This document shows positions 1-11,132 of a stretch of 64,000 nucleotides of DNA, in pieces. Numbering within the stretch: the first letter of the stretch is position 1; each line of letters starts with the position of its first letter. The notes beneath the pieces are model-generated. The model had not been told where the DNA came from, did no database searches, and saw only the letters and a program-made list of their open reading frames with translations. The stretch spans positions 290,226,366 to 290,290,365 of the forward strand of contig CM022298.1 of NCBI GenBank assembly GCA_011799875.1. The letters are read 5' to 3'. This DNA is from Thinopyrum elongatum (Eukaryota; Streptophyta; Magnoliopsida; Poales; Poaceae). Position numbers and translations under genes: made by a program.

Positions 1-1339
1 CCGCGCGTCCCCCCCAGAATCCCCACACGCCTCGCCGGATCCCACCGCTCCTCCACACGTCGGCCATCTCATGCCTCCACCACCCGGCGCCTGGTGGAGG
101 CAAGATTTGGGGCGACGCCTGGCTCCCCGCACACTAGCCGCCGTAGGCCACCGCGCGCCTCCTCCGGGTCCTACCACCTTGTCGCATCTGTTCTTCTTGA
201 GTCACCGGCCAGCTGCTGCGCTATCACCGACCCACTGTACTATCGAGGTGCTGCATCACGGCAGGAGGGGTCACCGCCTCCACATGCTTCTCTCTCCCTC
301 ATCTCATTCTCCTGTCCTCAAGAGAGGCGCAGAGATACAGAGAGATCGGCGTCGAGAAGATACTGCTGGATGCCAAGTTCGACCAGAGCGACTGTTGCAG
401 TTCACCGTACTTAACAAAAGGCGTTTAAAGGAGATGATGTTGTGTAGTCAATGTTTTCTTTGTTGTTATACTCCACCAGTACTAGCTTGAATCTGAAAAT
501 TTTCGTACAAATGGTCATTTGCAGGTTACCGAGCATGTCGTTCTCTTCTCGTGCCCATGCTCTGCAGTCCCTGTACTTTTTTGGACGAGTTTGGTGATGA
601 TTTCTGTAGCTACATACGCGACGCCGCCGTGACCTGCTGCACACCTGGGGTTGTATCTAGCAACGTCTCGGGCAGTCATGCTCGCTAGCGCGCGGAGGTG
701 CTACTGCCTGTTAGTGCTACAAGCACACAACATAAGGCTATGAGAAAATTAGAAAACAACAAAGCTTCCCTATTCTTTCTCCACGTGCGACCTTCCCTGG
801 CTCCTCTCTCTGACCTTCCACCGAGCCTTTCCGGCAGCCACGCTTGGCGGCTTCCCTGGAACCTGCAGTTCTGTTGCGTTTGTACTAATGCGCGATTTAT
901 TTGGCTTAAAAAATTTGTTTTTGCGAAGGTCAAGATGTTATGTTGCAGAAGGTCAAGTGTGTATTGTATATGTGTGTGTTTTTTTTTTAAAATGCATACC
1001 TTCATTGCAAAATAGTATGTTCATTCTTTGATGTGAGGATGGTTCCCCGTGCAAAAGGATTGCAAAAGAAATTTCTATTTCCTTTAAGAAAAGAAAAGAG
1101 AAGTTCAGTTTCTAACGATGACGTGGTTCAACGTGCAAACCAATTGAAAAACTGTACAAGTTCGCCTACCAAAATGTCCAACATTTCTTGTGGAAAAAAT
1201 TTCACTCTATTTTTTGAACTCTGCGTGAGAACTTTATGCTCTTTCAGATGTGTGCATTCGTATTTGTGTAAATGCATGTAGCACACGAAGTGTATGTGTA
1301 TTGTTGTGTGTAATTTTCTTGAATTATAATAGCATGCGA
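1..1339. other. Unassigned flank without a recognisable gene
   Basis: The first 400 bases are GC-rich and pyrimidine-rich with short overlapping open frames on both strands. After that the composition becomes AT-rich. None of the translations shows a family motif and the open frames in different phases look equally random. The first GAAGTTCA word, typical of the neighbouring inverted repeat, appears near 1101, so the outer edge of that element may lie inside this stretch. I see no LTR end, TIR or splice-supported exon. Confidence 0.4.
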
Positions 1340-2299
1340 AGTTCATGTTTCAGAAATTCATAAGTTCACGTGTACCACATACTGAAGAAATTCATCAATG
1401 AAAAAAAAGGACTGAATAGGCCATTTCACTAACAGCAAAAAATGCCTAAAAATGTTGCGAGACAAAAAAAATAACTACATAAGATATAACATAGTAAGTT
1501 CATAGAAAGGGGGGAAAACATAATTTTGTTTTGTAAGTTTAACCATTTCTAAAAAATACCTTGAAGTTCAAATTTAAATAATAGGGCGGTTCAATGTTTA
1601 TTAAAAACCTGTAATTTTCCCCGTTACTATAGAATAAACCAAGAAGTTCAAAAACTAAAAATGGAGCGGTTCGAAAAGTTTATAAAAAATGGTGTTTCTA
1701 CATTTTACTAAAAAAAATAGAGAAGTTCAAATTTAAAAAACATAGAAGTTCAAAATGTTTATTCCAAAACCAAGAAGGTCAAATTAAAAAAACGAAGCAG
1801 TTTAAAAAGTTTGTAAACATGGATTTGGCCTTTTTTTAATATCTGAAAGTTCAAATTTAAAGAAGTGAGCGGTTCGATGTTTATTACATAACTAGGACTT
1901 TTCCCTATACAAATGAATAACACGAAAAAATTTCTAATTAAAAAAATGAAGTTGTTTGATGTTTATAAAAATCTTAGATTTTCCCCGATACTAAAGACTA
2001 AAACCACGAAGTTCAATTTTAAAAAACGGAGTAGTTCAATGCATATTAAAAAATCAGTTTTTCTCGTTACTAAATAATAAAACCAAGAAGTTCAATTTTT
2101 AAAAGCAGAGCAGTTCGATATTTATTAGAAAACTCAGTTTTTTTCGGTTACTAAAGAATAAGACCAATAAGTTCTATTCGAAATAATGAAGAAGTTCGAT
2201 GTTTCTAACAAAACTCCAATTTTCACATTTCTAAAAAACACACAAAAGAAGTTAAAATAAAAAACTTAGAGCGGTTCGAAGTATATAAAAAACTCAGAT

Positions 2300-4357
2300 T
2301 TGTTGCAAGAAGTTCACGTGCACCTTCGTGCACGGTTCAGAATTTATATTGCGGGGCGTCCGACCTCCAATTACATGTTTTAAAATGGCAAAAAAATGAT
2401 GTCCGACCTTTAATTGCGTGTAATTCGACGTATACACAAAAATGTGATAGAAGTTCATAGTGAAAACAACGAGAAGTTCAAGTACTACAAGGAATGCATT
2501 TCAGGTGAGAATAAAAGTATAGAAAAATAGAAGCTTAAAAAGTTTGTCGAAAAGAAGTTCAAGTGCTCTGTCCGGGGAAGTTAAAAAATTCTTACGAGAG
2601 AGGTTCACCTTGTATTTCCATGTTCAAAAACACAAAAAAGAAAAAAAAATTGTGTTTTAAAATAATTCTCTCAATCCACAAAGAAGTTCAGCTATTATTT
2701 GGGAGCAATTTGATTTCAAAAAGAAAAAAAAATCAAATTATAAAAATGGAAAAAGTTCATGTACTACATGGTATATGTTTAATATGATAAAAATGAATTA
2801 AAAGGCAAGGTCCAAATTTTTTGTTGCTATAAGTTCAAGTCCTCGGTCGGAGAAAGTTAAAAAAATTATTGTGAGAGAGATTTGTACAAAAGGAATATCA
2901 TTTGTGTAACACCGACGAAATGGATGAGAAATTACAAACGAAAATACATCACAGAAGTTCAACGTGAAAACAGCAGGAAGTTCAACTACTACACTGAATG
3001 AATTTCAGATGAAAAACTTTTAAAACCGTCGCGAGTGTGAAAAAATGATCAACACGGGAAAGTTGTGTGTTTACATCAGCTTTCCATCGGTATATCACTT
3101 GCTCAATTTTGGTGAGTGGATGGAGAGCTACGACCAAGAAAAGCACGTGAAAAACAGAGTGAAGTTCAAGTACACATGCCGAGAAGTTCAAGTTCTTCAC
3201 GCGGTGCCTTTCCGAAGAATCTATTTCGCGATAATGGCAGAACGCATGATCTTGCCGTTTTCGAAATTACTTGAAAACGGCTAGGAATCAGAGAAAACCA
3301 TCAACATGAAAAAGTTTCGCATTTTCTGTAGCTTTTCAACGGTATATTATTTGCCCCATTCCGATAAAGTTTGTAAAAATTACGGTGAAAATACATTTTT
3401 AGCCATTTTCAAAATTGACTTAAAACCGTAAAGAATTGGGAGAAACAATATATACCAAAAAGTTTCGCATTTGTTCAAGCTTTTCAACGACATATAATTT
3501 GCTGCATTCGGACGTACGGTTAAAAAATTAGCTGAAAAATACGAACTCGGTGGAACTTGTACCATTTTCTAAATTACTCTTAAACCGTTCAAAATTAGAA
3601 AAACCTTTCAACATGAAAAAGTAGCGCATTTTCATTAGCTTTCCAACGCCATATTATTTGGCTCAATTGGGGTTAGCCGTTTAGAAATGGCATCGAAAAT
3701 ACGAACTCGGCTGTTCGGTTTGTGAAATTTTACGATTTTCCAAATTACTCTTTAACCATAGGGAATTAGAGAAAACTTTCAACATGTGGAAGGAGCGGTT
3801 TTGCAGCAGCTTTCCAACACCATATTATTTGCCTCATTCTGATAAACGGTTTAGAAATGCGATCGAAAATACGGTTCACGTATTTTGTATGAAGAAAAAA
3901 TGGTTTTCAAAACTGGTTTTCAAAACTGCCAAAAATTTAACTTGGGTCATGATACTCGTGTCCATAGCTTTCCAACGGTATATCGCAAGCCCCATTTCGG
4001 CAATGTTGGCGGAAGTTCAACCTAGCACAGGGGGAAGTTCAGGTCGAACAACTCAGGCAGTAAAATTGCAAAAAACGTAAGTTCATCACGACCCGAGAGC
4101 AAAATCCGCCAACGAGCGAGATTCCTATTCAAAACGGGCATTTAGTTGCTAAAAACCGTTTCTAGATTACACTTACATCATATAGAACACGATTAAGCAG
4201 AATAATTCGCGCGGGGAGACACGGTTGCGAAGATAGCCCGAAGGTCGGGTTCCTACAGAGGGAAGTTCAGGCATGTAACTCAGGAAGTTCATGTTGTGAT
4301 CAGAATAATATTCTGATCCCGTGATCAGAATAGTGTTACCGGGTGTAGTTACACCCA
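2300..4357 (+). repeat. Left arm of the inverted repeat (well-aligned part)
   Basis: This part aligns inverted with 4642-6480. Anchors are the text following TTGCAAGAAGTTCACGTG at 2303, the hypervariable-looking mirror reading frames near 3045 and 3784, and the inner end with AATATTCTGATCCCGTGATC at 4309. The shared open frames are consequences of the repeat, because substitutions are not biased to third positions and indels break the frame between arms. Confidence 0.8.
3040..3995 (+). repeat. Diverged tandem units of about 150-190 bp inside the arm
   Basis: The core AGCTTTCCAACGGTATAT and close variants recur near 3080, 3340, 3480, 3640, 3815 and 3965. Each is preceded by a stretch like AACATGAAAAAG and followed by a 'TTTGCC/CATTCGGATAAA' block and an 'AAATTACTCTTAAACCG' block. 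The units are diverged but collinear, so the arm grew by tandem duplication before or during formation of the inverted repeat. The opposite arm carries the same units in reverse (5035-5990). Confidence 0.7.
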
Positions 4358-4641
4358 TTTCTCATATACTACCATGTGGTAGTATATATTCTACTTTATT
4401 ATTTTTAGTATGTTTATATACTAAGAAGTGAATTATATGAAAAAACTGCAAGTGCGCCCATAGTTTTATTGTATTTATGAAATACGTACATATTTGTACG
4501 CGAAATGGAGTATGCACAAAATATGGTACATACTACCAAAAAAGTATTATGTATACTACCTAAACATTCTTATATACTACATACTACGGGTACATATTCT
4601 TCGATGTGATAGATACTACCTAGAACGTATGAAACAAAAGT
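4358..4641. other. Spacer of the inverted repeat
   Basis: This is AT-rich unique sequence between the arms. It holds several copies of TACTACC/GGTAGTA words such as ATATACTAC and CATATACTACCATGTGGTAG. The latter is itself a short hairpin at 4354-4376. A short (TA)n run at about 4663-4680 sits in the right arm next to the spacer and is absent from the left arm. No reading frame of note. Confidence 0.6.
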
Positions 4642-6480
4642 GGGAGTAACTACACCCGGTGTATATATATATATATATACATAAACACTATTCTGATCAC
4701 GGGATCAGAATATTATTCTGATCACAACCTGAACTTCCTGAGTTACACAACCTGAACTTCTCTCTGTACGAATCCGACCTTCGGGCTATCTTCGCAACCG
4801 TGTCTCCCCGCGCGAATTATTCTGGTCAATCGTGTTCTATGTGATGTAAGTGTAATCTGCAAATGGTTTTTAGCAACTAAATGCCCGTTTTAAATAGGAA
4901 TCTCGCTCATTGGCAGATTTTGCTCTCGGGTCATGATGAACATGCGTCTGTTGCAATTTTACTGCCTGAGTTGTTCGACCTGAACTTCCCCAGTGCTAGG
5001 TTGAACTTCCGCAAACATTGCCCAAATGGGGCTTGCGATATACCGTTGGAAAGCTATGGACACGAGTATAATGACCCAAGTTAAATTTTTGGCAAAAAGT
5101 AAGCGGTTTAAGAGCAGTTTTGAAAACCGTTTTTTCTTCATACAAAAAACATGAATCGTATTTTTTATCGCATTTCTAAACCATTTATCGGAATGAGGCA
5201 AATAATATGGCGTTGGAAAGCTGCTGCAAAACCGCTCCTTCCACATGTTGATAGTTTTCTCTAATTCCCTATGGTTAAAGAGTAATTTGGAAAATCGTAA
5301 AATTTTGCAAACCGAACAGGCGAGTTCGTATTTTCGATGCCATTTCTAAATGGCTAATCCAATTGAGGCAAATGATATGGCGTTGGAAAGCTTATGAAAA
5401 TGCGCTACTTTTTCAAGTTGAAAGTTTTTTCTAATTTTGAACGGTTTAAGAGTAATTTAGAAAATGGTACAAGTTCCACCAAGTTCGTATTTTTGAGTTA
5501 ATATTTTAACCGTAAGTCCGAATGCAGCAAATGATATGGCGTTGCAAAGCTTGAACAAATGCGAAACTTTTTGGTATATATTGTTTCTCCCAATTCTTTA
5601 CGGTTTTAAGTCAATTTTGAAAATGGCTAAAAACGTATTTTTGTCGTAATTTCTACAAACTTTATCGGAATGGGGCAAATAACATACCGTTGAAAAGCTA
5701 CGGAAAATGCGAAACTTTTTCATGTTGATGGTTTTCTCTGATTCCTAGGTGTTTTCAAGTAATTTCGAAAACGGCGAGATCATTCGTTCTGCCTTTATCG
5801 CGAATAAAATTCTTCGAAAATGCACCGCGTGAAGAACATGAACTTCTCGGCATGTCTACTTGAACTTCACTCTGTTTTTCACGTGCTTTTTTTGCTCGTA
5901 GCTCTCCATCCACTTACCGGAATTGAGCAAGTGATATACCGATGGAAAGCTGCTGTAAACACGCAACTTTCCCGTGTTGGTCATTTTTTCATACTCGCGA
6001 CGGTTTTAAAAGTTTTTCATCTGAAATTCATTCAGTGCAGTAGTTGAACTTCCTGCTATTTTCACGTTGAACTTCTGTGACGTATTTTCGTTTGTAATTT
6101 TCTCATCCATTCGTTAGTGTTACACAAATGATATTCCTTTTGTACAAACCTCTCTCACAATAATTTTTTTAAGTTTCTCCGACCAAGGACTTGAACTTAT
6201 AACAACAACAAAATGGACTTCTTTCAACAAACCTTTTAAGCTTTTATTTTTCTATACTTTTATTCTCACCTGAAATGCATTCCTTGCAGTACTTGAACTT
6301 CTCGTTGTTTTCACTATGAACGTCTGTCACAGTTTTGTGTATACGTTGAATTACACGCAATTGAAGGTCAGATGTCATTTTTTGCCATTTTCAAATATGT
6401 AATTGGAGGTCGGATGTCCCGCAATATAAATTTTGAACCATGCACGAAGGAGCACGTGAACTTCTTGCAACAAACCTTTT
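4642..6480 (-). repeat. Right arm of the inverted repeat (well-aligned part)
   Basis: Reverse-complement partner of 2300-4357. Its inner end differs from the left arm by an inserted (TA)n and short flanks near 4660-4690. Outer alignment is still clear at 6341-6460, where the 'CCGACCTCCAATTACATG' block of the left arm reappears inverted. Confidence 0.8.
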
Positions 6481-7760
6481 AAGCTTTTTGTTTTCTATTC
6501 ATATATTCTTATATGAAACACATTCCGTGTAGTAGTTGAACTTCCCGCTGTTTTCACCTTGAACTTCTATCACGTATTTTTGTTCAACCTCTCTCATAAG
6601 AATTTTTGAACTTTCTCGAGCCGAGCACTTGAACTTCTAGCAACAAAACTTTTAGCCTTTGCTTTTTCATTCTTTAGTAACGAGAAAAATTTGAGTTTTT
6701 TAAAAACACCAAAATGACGTATTTTTAGTTTTTTGAACTTGTAAATCCTAATGTTTAATATACTTTGAACTCCCGTGTTATTCTGATTTGAACTTCGTAT
6801 TTTTATTTTTGGTTAAATAATTGATTTCATTTTTAAATAAATATTGAATTTGATTGTTTTTTCATTTTTGATTCTTTAAAAAACAAGGAATAGAGTTTTT
6901 AAATAATGATAAAATCCTAGATTTCTTAATGAACATCGAACCACTTCGTTATTTTAGTTTGAACTTCTAGATTTTTAAAAAATGGGGAAATCTAGTTAAA
7001 CTTTTAAAGTGGTTCCTTTTTTTAATTTGAACTTCTTCGTTTTATTCTTTAGTAACGAGAAAAATTATGAGTTTTTTATAAACAGTGAACTTCTACATTA
7101 TTTTAATTTAAACTTCTTAGTTTTATTCTTAGAAAAATATGGTTTTTTAAATAAGCATCAAACATTTATTCTTGGTAGTATCCATAGGGAAAATCTATAC
7201 AAACATCTGGGTATCTCTTTTTTGCTTTTTATATTATTCTTGAACTCTTTTGTTTATTGAATTTGAACTTCTAGAGTTAATATTTTTTATGGGTGCCACT
7301 TTGATAACACTTCTTTTATGAAATTCTTTATATTAAATTTGAATTTCAGTCAACTTTTTTTAATTTGAGTTTTCCTCCCGTAATACATCGAACTACTCCT
7401 TTATTTTAATTTGAACTTCTTCAAAAAAAATTCTTTAGTAAGAAGGAAAATCTGAGTTATTTTAATTTGAACTTCTTCAAGAAAAATCTTTAGTAAGAAA
7501 TGGTGAAAACTCTTTTTTATGAATTTTGAACTGCTCTATTTTTAAAATTTGAACTTCTAGCTTTTTTATTTTTGAACTTCTTATTATTCATTCTTTTAAT
7601 AATAAGGAAAATATGAACTTTATGTAAACATCGAGCTGTTCCTTTTTTAATTTGGACTTCTTGGGCCTTTTCAATTATTTATTTTAACATAGAACAACTC
7701 ATATTTTTTTGAACTATTGGTGGTGAATATTTTCGTGAGCTCCCTAAAATTTAGAAGTTC

Positions 7761-8167
7761 AAATTAAAATAACAAAGCGGTTCCCTATAAGCAATTTTGA
7801 ACCACCCAGAAAGAAAGCCTGGACTTCATTGGAGCATGTTGGAAGTGGGGATCTAGCGCTGCGGTGGTGACCATCCTAGGAATTTCAAAAAAATTGTCTA
7901 CAATAGTCTCATCGGCGCAAGAAACATGCAAATTTTGTTCCAGTTCCCTCATTGGCATATGCACGAACACCTAGTGGATAGCAAGGAACCACTTTGTTGA
8001 TGCTATTTGAAGAACGAAGCAGAGAGAGTGGAATCGGAGGACAGAGCTCAGGGTGGAGCAGGGCTGGGAGATGGCACCCGTTCGAGATGCAGGGAGCTCG
8101 TCGGTGTGTAGTATGCACGGGGAGCAGCAGCGGGTGTGTAGTATGCACTGAGATAGCATCCACGCAA
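7761..8167. other. Unassigned junction between inverted repeat and Sirevirus remnant
   Basis: A short stretch with no recognised LTR. If the copia element were complete, its 3' LTR (a copy of 39210-40670) would be expected here or just beyond, but no matching sequence occurs. This junction therefore marks a deletion or truncation. Near 8100-8150 the words GTGTGTAGTATGCAC occur twice within 40 bases. Confidence 0.5.
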
Positions 8168-9713
8168 TCAGAGATCATCACTGTCATCGTCATCGCCATG
8201 GGTGCCACTGCCTCCTGCCTCATCAAAGAAATCAGCCCATTCAGGGCCAGAAGAGAAACCAAAGTTGGAAGGAGGAGCCTCAGGAAGACGCTCATCCTCA
8301 CTCACATCGGTGGCTCCAGAGTCTCTCAGACGAGCCTTCAAAGCATTCTTAGAGGAGACCATGCGAGTGACCACATCGTGGTTTGTGAGCAGTGGAAGGA
8401 AAATGCCTTCATCATGGCAGAATGGGCCTTCCCGAGAAAATGAGCAATGCACCCGAAAGGAGCTGAGCAAGAGGGAGTAGGACGAGACTGAGCAGTTGTC
8501 CATCGAGCAGGGGCAGAGGTCGATTTCTTGGGATCCCAATCATCCGCCATATGAGGTGGAATGACCCAGCGTGGATGCACATGAGTCCGAGCAATGGAAA
8601 AGGAGCTAAACTCTCAATGAAGGCCTGAAGAAAAGGAGCATGGGGAAAAGCCCGCTTGTACTGAAGACTAGCAAGACGAATCCCATGCCACAGAAAGTGA
8701 GGAACATTTATCTTCCCGTTGGGATGCTCATAAAGGCGAGACATGAGATCAATACAATGCCTGTTACAGGACCCCTTGTCACCCATATTGGGATAGATGG
8801 TGCGAATGACACACTGATAGATAATGAAAAAGGGAGATCGCCAAATAGATACTTGATTTAGATCCTTGCCCCTTTCCACTTCATCAAGCTCACTAAGAGG
8901 CTTGAGGAGATAGCCACTGGCCTCAATGGCTTTGGGCGCATGATTTGGGTTAGCCTTATGGATTTTGAACCCAGTGTTAGGAAACCCAAGAGCAGCGACA
9001 AACTGAGCATAGGAGGCGGTGAGCTCGGTGTCAGAAGTCATCCAGGTTATGGTCTTGTTAGGACCAAAGAAACATGTGGCATAAAACTGATGAATGGCAG
9101 CATGATTGTAATCGTGTTGAAAAGCGAACGAAGCAGCAAGGCCAGAGGACTCAATGAGTTCAATGGCACCCGGATATTTCACGGGGTGAGTACGGATATG
9201 CTCTAAGTCAACATAGTGGTGAACAGATAGACCCTTAGGAACAATGATAGTGGTGAAAATGTCTGCCTGAACATTTGTACGAAAACGAGAATCCATCGAG
9301 TCATGCTCAATAGAGAACTGGTCAACATCACAACGAAACTTAAGGTAAGCAGGTTTGGGAACTAAAGTGAAATACTTGATCTCGTGACCTAGAGACGGAG
9401 GAGGCTCAAAAGAGATGCGGCGAGCATCACCTTGAGGCTGATTCGGAGGCGGAGGAGGCATGTAAGATGGTTTCCGTGTACCGAGCTTTGGAGCATTGGT
9501 ATGAACAACGACATATTCCGCCCGTTCTTCATATGGAATCTCCTCTTCATAATCAGACCCCTCAGACGAAGAGGAATCTTCTTGTACAGTACGTTTCCCG
9601 GATCGCTTGCGGGAACAGAGATGCTCTTGCGAGTCATCGGAGCCATCGCGACGAGACGCGCGAGCAGAGGCACCCCCGTCATTTTTGTGGGTGGTGTGTT
9701 TGATTTTCGGCAT
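8168..9713 (-). pseudogene. Extra (env-position) ORF of the Sirevirus element, frameshifted
   Basis: The frame starting MPKIKHTTHK at 9713 runs open to about 8560. It resembles a protein family known from plant retroelement annotations as 'putative plant transposon protein' (the Transposase_32 type); the function is unknown to me. Visible features are a basic N-terminus, an acidic Ser/Asp/Glu stretch (about residues 25-50), a PPPPP segment, and a globular middle with YATCFF and a following W. Near 8560-8400 the frame shifts twice. The last part, in another phase, ends in a very acidic tail (GDDDDSDDL) at 8168. The longer frame that starts at 9899 adds residues with no family character and is probably leader. 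A TATA-like box lies about 270 bp upstream of the start codon. The position after RNase H matches the env-like ORF of some Sireviruses, but I see no clear membrane anchor. Confidence 0.6.
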
Positions 9714-9982
9714 CGTTGGGTTAACCACACCTATTGAACTACCAAGATAAGGGGGAATCACAACAGGGCATGAAGACAATCGACACGAGAAGAAGACTAT
9801 GGACAGAGGGAAATACCAGGCCAGATCGACGGAGATTCCCTCAGGCGGCGCGACACCCTGGCGGCAGCGCGGCCTCTGGCGGCGGTGCGGAGTATCCACA
9901 CCCAGGCGGTGTGGCGGCGGACAAAGGCACGATATGGGGAGGGGAGAAAATAGGGCAACTGCCCGTTCAATCCCGTCCCCGA

Positions 9983-9994
9983 ATTTTATATGGG
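9983..9994 (-). promoter_or_regulatory. TATA-like box upstream of the extra ORF
   Basis: Minus strand CCCATATAAAATTC. A start site about 30 bases downstream would fall near 9955, giving a leader of roughly 240 nt to the ATG at 9713. The downstream leader is rich in CCGCC as in many grass 5' UTRs. This is inference from position and motif only. Confidence 0.4.
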
Positions 9995-10610
9995 CCGCGG
10001 AATTTACCGGACGACCAACAGTTATCGGACGTCCGGGGACTGATGAGTGCGTCAGGCAGACCAGGCGACGGACGACCGGACAACCTCAGATGACCGAGGC
10101 CTGGGGAAAAGTGAGGGTTGGGGAACGATTGCTACACAGCGACCGGACGGCTGGTGTGCTGTGAATCACCGGACGTCCGACAACTGTCGAAAATCCGGTG
10201 TCAAATGTGCACAGGCAACGATAATAGAGTTTTGGATGAATCCTTGAAAGATAGCAGATGTATATATAATGTAGACAAATAGATTGATAAAGATGGAACC
10301 ACATGATTAGTAACTAGTCACACAAATGATGTTAAGTTTATGAGATGCGACATATAGAACACAAGGAACATGACCATACCAAACAATGAAGACCCTAGAT
10401 AAACTAAGTAAGCTGCTCTAACATTGGGCGGTGGCCTAGGCCACCATGTTTAAGTAACCGTGGTATGGCACTGCAAGGAAATGAACCTTAAGCCCATCTC
10501 CACAACTCCATCATTTAAAGTACCATGGTCACATAGAGGTGACATAGTGACTTTGATAGTGTTTGTTTTATTTGTGCATCATATAGGGAGAAGAAGATTC
10601 ATGAATTGAA
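9995..10610. other. Sirevirus spacer with CGGACGTCCG-type palindromic words
   Basis: Between RNase H and the extra ORF there are several words of the CCGGACGTCCG / CGGACGACCGG type (10010-10200). They resemble those clustered in the element's LTR at 40000-40350. No coding frame is supported. Confidence 0.5.
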
Positions 10611-10621
10611 TTTCTCCCCCT
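10611..10621 (-). other. Polypurine tract of the Sirevirus element
   Basis: Minus strand AGGGGGAGAAA directly after the RNase H stop. Such tracts prime plus-strand DNA synthesis, and Sireviruses typically carry several of them in this area. Confidence 0.55.
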
Positions 10622-10678
10622 AAATATATGCCTACATCTAGACGGACACAAGGTAAATATATGCATGGGTACAAGATT

Positions 10679-11132
10679 TCACATAATGTTATCAAGCTCC
10701 AAGATACCAAGTTCACGCCTAAGCTGACTAAACCTTGCTTCATCCAATGGTTTCGTGAAAATGTCAGCAAGTTGCATATCTGTACCAACATGAGCAATAT
10801 CAATGTCACCTTTTTGCACATGGTATCTTAAGAAGTGATACCTAATATCAATGTGCTTGGTGCGAGGATGATCAATAGGGTTCTCAGCAATCTTGATGGC
10901 ACTTTCATTATCGCATAGAAGAGGCACATGTCTATAAGTGATACCATAATCCTTCAAAGTTTGCCTCATCCATAGTAATTGAGTTGCACAGCTTGCGGTT
11001 GCAATGTATTCTGCTTTGGCGGTGGAGAGAGAGACACAATTCTACTTCTTCGAGGACCAACTTACCAAGGAGCGTCCAAGAAACTGACATGCACCGGAGG
11101 TAGACTTCCGTCCCACTTTGTCTCTGGCCCAA
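10679..11132 (-). pseudogene. Sirevirus RNase H (broken)
   Basis: The 3' part of copia pol. It reads LLCDNESAIKIAENP, HIDIRYHFLR and LADIFTKPL, which are hallmarks of the copia RNase H domain that degrades the RNA strand of the RNA-DNA hybrid. The open part runs 10969-10679. It is connected to the reverse transcriptase frame through a frameshift between about 11130 and 10970, where the TDADWA...KSTSG segment hands over to another phase. The stop is followed within 60 bases by the polypurine tract. Confidence 0.75.

Larger units (their letters stand above)
1340..7760. mobile_element. Giant inverted-repeat (foldback-like) element without transposase
   Basis: Two arms of at least 2 kb are reverse complements around a centre near 4500. 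For example, the 3784-4080 text reappears inverted at 4959-5246 with about nine in ten bases conserved, and 2982-3200 reappears inverted at 5820-6047. The outer kilobase of each side is AT-rich and filled with GAAGTTCA on the left and TGAACTTC on the right, so symmetry continues although the base-by-base alignment loosens. No open frame resembles a transposase. Long-TIR Mutator-like or foldback elements are the nearest known classes, but I found no clean terminus or target duplication. The outer borders are therefore approximate, within about 100-300 bp. Confidence 0.75.

Noticed and set aside
3784..4080. Open frame that reappears on the opposite strand at 4959-5246, as if a duplicated gene
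   Set aside because: The match extends far beyond the frame in both directions as plain inverted-repeat DNA. Indels break the frame between arms and no protein family fits.
9714..9899. N-terminal extension of the Sirevirus downstream ORF
   Set aside because: The extra 62 codons show no domain character. The ATG at 9713 begins the recognisable basic and acidic segments.
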